DNA of 9,293 nt from an uncultured Collinsella sp. (GTDB lineage: Bacteria > Actinomycetota > Coriobacteriia > Coriobacteriales > Coriobacteriaceae): contig URVD01000056.1 of assembly GCA_900551195.1 (NCBI GenBank), forward strand, positions 1 through 9,293, in the 5' to 3' direction. The position numbers and the translations under genes are program-made. Position 1 is the stretch's first letter. Each line of letters starts with the position of its first letter. Below, piece after piece: positions 6,670 to 9,293 of this stretch. The notes below the pieces were generated by a model that was given only the letters and a program-made list of their open reading frames with translations, was not told where the DNA came from and made no database searches.

Positions 6670-6719
6670 CTCCTTTGGTTTTAGGTTTAACGAGCAGGAT
6701 ATCGGACCCGAACTGCTCG
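6670..6719 (-). promoter_or_regulatory. Candidate preQ1-I-like riboswitch leader of the VUT gene
   Basis: On the minus strand a perfect 7-bp stem, CGAGCAG (6713-6719) with CTGCTCG (6691-6697), encloses a 15-base loop. An A-rich, C-containing tail follows (TTAAACC, then TAAAACC) and leads into AAAGGAG (6670-6676), seven bases before the ATG. The loop can pair with the tail: TCC (6704-6706) with GGA of the ribosome site, or GGGT (6706-6709) with ACCT (6683-6686). One short hairpin plus an A-rich tail folding back as a pseudoknot beside the ribosome site is the layout of class I preQ1 riboswitches, which control queuosine-related genes. Against it: the loop is longer than usual and I cannot match the conserved loop bases. 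It may instead be an ordinary leader hairpin. Confidence 0.33.
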
Positions 6720-6748
6720 GACGCCCCGGTCTTGAGACGACGGTGGGT

Positions 6749-6777
6749 ATGATAGCCGCTCGCGCGGCATAAGGCAA
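6749..6777 (-). promoter_or_regulatory. Promoter of the VUT-SDR operon
   Basis: On the minus strand TTGCCT (6772-6777, four of six) and TATCAT (6749-6754, five of six) are separated by exactly 17 bp. Transcription would start near 6742, leaving a leader of about 80 bases before the ATG at 6663, long enough for the hairpin structure there. The -35 box overlaps the T-run of the prfC terminator by two bases. Confidence 0.65.
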
Positions 6778-6813
6778 ACAAACGGCGCGGCAGCCCCACA
6801 GGACCACCGCGCC
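6776..6813 (-). terminator. Intrinsic terminator of prfC
   Basis: On the minus strand GGCGCGG (6807-6813) pairs perfectly with CCGCGCC (6784-6790). The stem continues inward through six more pairs, three of them G-U, to a TGTG loop, giving about 13 bp. GTTTGTTT follows. It lies six bases after the prfC stop and separates prfC from the downstream VUT-SDR operon. Confidence 0.75.
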
Positions 6814-6819
6814 AATGCG

Positions 6820-8433
<1,614 letters not shown>

Positions 8434-8476
8434 GCGGATCCTTTCTTGCGTTCTATATGCATTACGTCGATGTAAC

Positions 8477-8512
8477 TGCCCTATTGTAGCCGTGAAACCT
8501 CGCCATAGGGCA
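8477..8512. promoter_or_regulatory. Inverted repeat over the possible prfC promoter
   Basis: TGCCCTAT (8477-8484) and ATAGGGCA (8505-8512) form a perfect 8-bp inverted repeat with a 20-base spacer. On the minus strand it encloses TACAAT (8483-8488), a five-of-six -10 match about 50 bp before the prfC ATG, but there is no recognisable -35 box. The repeat could be an operator spanning the promoter or a hairpin at the start of the message. Confidence 0.4.
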
Positions 8513-8520
8513 CCTATCAG

Positions 8521-8570
8521 GACAAATTCATCAGTTGGGGTCTGGGTAGCCGGCTTAATCCGAATTTGTC
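8521..8570. repeat. Inverted repeat GACAAATTC/GAATTTGTC in the prfC-gntR gap
   Basis: GACAAATTC (8521-8529) and GAATTTGTC (8562-8570) are perfect 9-bp inverted repeats flanking 32 bases. No coding frame here looks real. It sits between two divergent genes, just upstream of the GntR promoter, so it is not placed to end either transcript. It may be a regulatory site or the edge of a small dispersed palindromic element. Confidence 0.5.
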
Positions 8571-8572
8571 TC

Positions 8573-8623
8573 TTGCGTAACTGTGCATAGTGTATATATA
8601 CTGTGCTTACCGGTTATATACAC
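8573..8623 (+). promoter_or_regulatory. Promoter and operator of the GntR-ABC operon
   Basis: A possible promoter has TTGCGT (8573-8578) and TATACT (8597-8602) 18 bp apart; the -35 match is weak. Over it lies a perfect 9-bp inverted repeat, GTGTATATA (8590-8598) with TATATACAC (8615-8623), of the GT...AC type bound by GntR proteins. Two shorter perfect palindromes are nested: GTATATATAC (8592-8601) and TACACGTGTA (8619-8628). ACTGTGC also repeats at 8580-8586 and 8600-8606, exactly 20 bp apart. A repressor bound here would cover the -10 box and the start point, fitting autorepression by the adjacent GntR protein. Confidence 0.6.
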
Positions 8624-8650
8624 GTGTAGCCCAACAGCTAAGGAGCCGCT

Positions 8651-9028
8651 GTGGACATTATCCTATCCAATTCGAGCGACAAGCCCATCTACGACCAGAT
8701 CGTCTCGCAGATGAAGGCCCTCATCCTGACGGGTGAGCTGGGCGAAGGGCAGCAGCTGCCCTCCATCCGAGCACTGGCCGGCGACCTGCGCATCAGCGTC
8801 ATCACGACCAAGCGCGCGTACGCCGAGCTGGAGCTCCAAGGCTTCATCGAGACGGTGCCCGGCAAGGGCAGCTTCGTGGCCGGCGGCAACCTCGAGCTTC
8901 TTCGCGAGGAGCGCCTCCGGCACATCGAGGAGCTGCTCGTCCAGGCCGTCGACGAAGCGCGCGGTGCGAACGTCGGCATCCCGGAGCTCCATGACATGCT
9001 CGACCTCATCGCAGAAAGTGACGACTGA
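8651..9028 (+). CDS. GntR family transcriptional regulator, YtrA subfamily
   Basis: Small DNA-binding repressor of 125 residues. The winged helix-turn-helix fills about 8-76: KPIYDQIVSQMKALILTGEL (11-30), then the GntR signature LPSIRALAGDLRISVITTKRAYAEL (36-60; key part LPSIRALA, then T-x-KRAYAELE) and the wing GFIETVPGKGSFVAG (64-78). The short helical tail (about 80-121) lacks a large ligand domain, which defines the YtrA type. Family members usually repress an adjacent ABC transporter and often respond to cell-wall-active antibiotics; that signal is inference here. The start is GTG 8651, supported by AAGGAG five bases upstream. Its TGA overlaps the ATG of the ABC gene by one base, showing co-transcription and coupling. 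Palindromes over its promoter suggest autorepression. Confidence 0.92.
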   Translation: MDIILSNSSDKPIYDQIVSQMKALILTGELGEGQQLPSIRALAGDLRISVITTKRAYAELELQGFIETVPGKGSFVAGGNLELLREERLRHIEELLVQAVDEARGANVGIPELHDMLDLIAESDD

Positions 9029-9293
9029 TGAACGACCTCCTCCGCATACGCAGCTTGTCGAAGCACTATGACGGCTTCGACCTCCGAAACGTCGACCTCA
9101 CCGTGCCCGCCGGAAGCGTCGTCGGCTTCATCGGCTCGAACGGCGCCGGCAAGACGACCACCATCAAGGCCATCCTCGGCCTCATATACCCCGATGCCGG
9201 CTCCATCGAGCTGCTCGGCCAAAACGTCGGCGAACATGCCGGCAGCAAGGCGATCAAGGACGCCAAGCAACGCACGGGAGTGGTGTTCGACAC
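9028..9293 (+). CDS. ABC transporter ATP-binding protein (5' part, cut by window end)
   Basis: The first 88 codons of an ABC ATPase that energises a membrane exporter. It begins MNDLLRIRSLSKHYDGFDL with an A-loop tyrosine (Y14), and carries a Walker A of GSNGAGKTT (36-44), followed by TIKAILGLIYPDAGSIELLG (about 45-64), a pattern typical of the CcmA/YtrB-like group. The Q-loop, signature and Walker B lie beyond the window. ATG 9028 overlaps the TGA of the GntR gene, so the frame is fixed by coupling; there is no separate promoter. Partner permease genes are expected to the right. By family custom the complex would be a YtrBCDEF-like or drug-export system controlled by the GntR protein. Confidence 0.92.
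   Translation, partial: MNDLLRIRSLSKHYDGFDLRNVDLTVPAGSVVGFIGSNGAGKTTTIKAILGLIYPDAGSIELLGQNVGEHAGSKAIKDAKQRTGVVFD

Noticed and set aside
4774..6684. 636-codon open frame on the plus strand
   Set aside because: It overlaps ung in another frame and runs antisense to the SDR and VUT genes. The product is rich in His, Arg, Gly and Gln with no domain, as expected for a shadow frame in high-GC DNA.
6664..6807. Upstream extension of the VUT protein to 6807
   Set aside because: The extension has no ribosome site or conserved residues and would cover the promoter, leader hairpin and prfC terminator. ATG 6663 has a strong AAAGGAG.

Overview
The window looks like chromosomal DNA of a high-GC Gram-positive gut bacterium. 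The protein styles, compact gene layout and strong AAGGAG-type ribosome sites best fit the Coriobacteriia (a Collinsella-like genome). That assignment is inference from recognition; no database was searched. It holds nine genes, seven intact, one broken and one cut by the window end. No rRNA, tRNA, CRISPR array or transposase gene was seen.

Left part (1-2413): an RlmA-type 23S rRNA guanine methyltransferase on the minus strand ends at a hairpin and T-run at the window edge. A MATE-family efflux pump diverges from it on the plus strand. The gap between them carries a 58-bp, nearly unbroken palindrome.

Middle (2441-5249): a LysR-family regulator on the minus strand is interrupted by one in-frame TAA. 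A divergent EamA/DMT transporter, probably its former target, follows. Two symmetric operator-like sites lie in their shared promoter region. Uracil-DNA glycosylase (ung) comes next and ends at a large hairpin shared with the convergent gene.

Right part (5251-8433, minus strand): prfC (release factor RF3) ends at an intrinsic terminator. A promoter overlapping that terminator drives a two-gene operon: a VUT/YhhQ-type membrane transporter (a family that includes queuosine-precursor transporters) and a short-chain dehydrogenase. The SDR ribosome site overlaps the transporter stop codon. The transporter leader has a hairpin, an A-rich tail and loop-to-tail pairing next to the ribosome site, a layout reminiscent of a preQ1-I riboswitch. 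This is the most interesting candidate in the window.

Right edge (8434-9293): a region rich in inverted repeats separates prfC from a YtrA-type GntR repressor and an ABC-transporter ATPase that overlap by one base. They are the start of an operon that runs off the window and is probably controlled by its own repressor through GTGTATATA/TATATACAC sites over the promoter.

Most genes are ordinary housekeeping or transport genes. The points worth a second look are the candidate riboswitch and the VUT-SDR pairing, the nonsense-broken LysR gene beside intact operator-like sites, and several intergenic palindromes that may be dispersed repeats.
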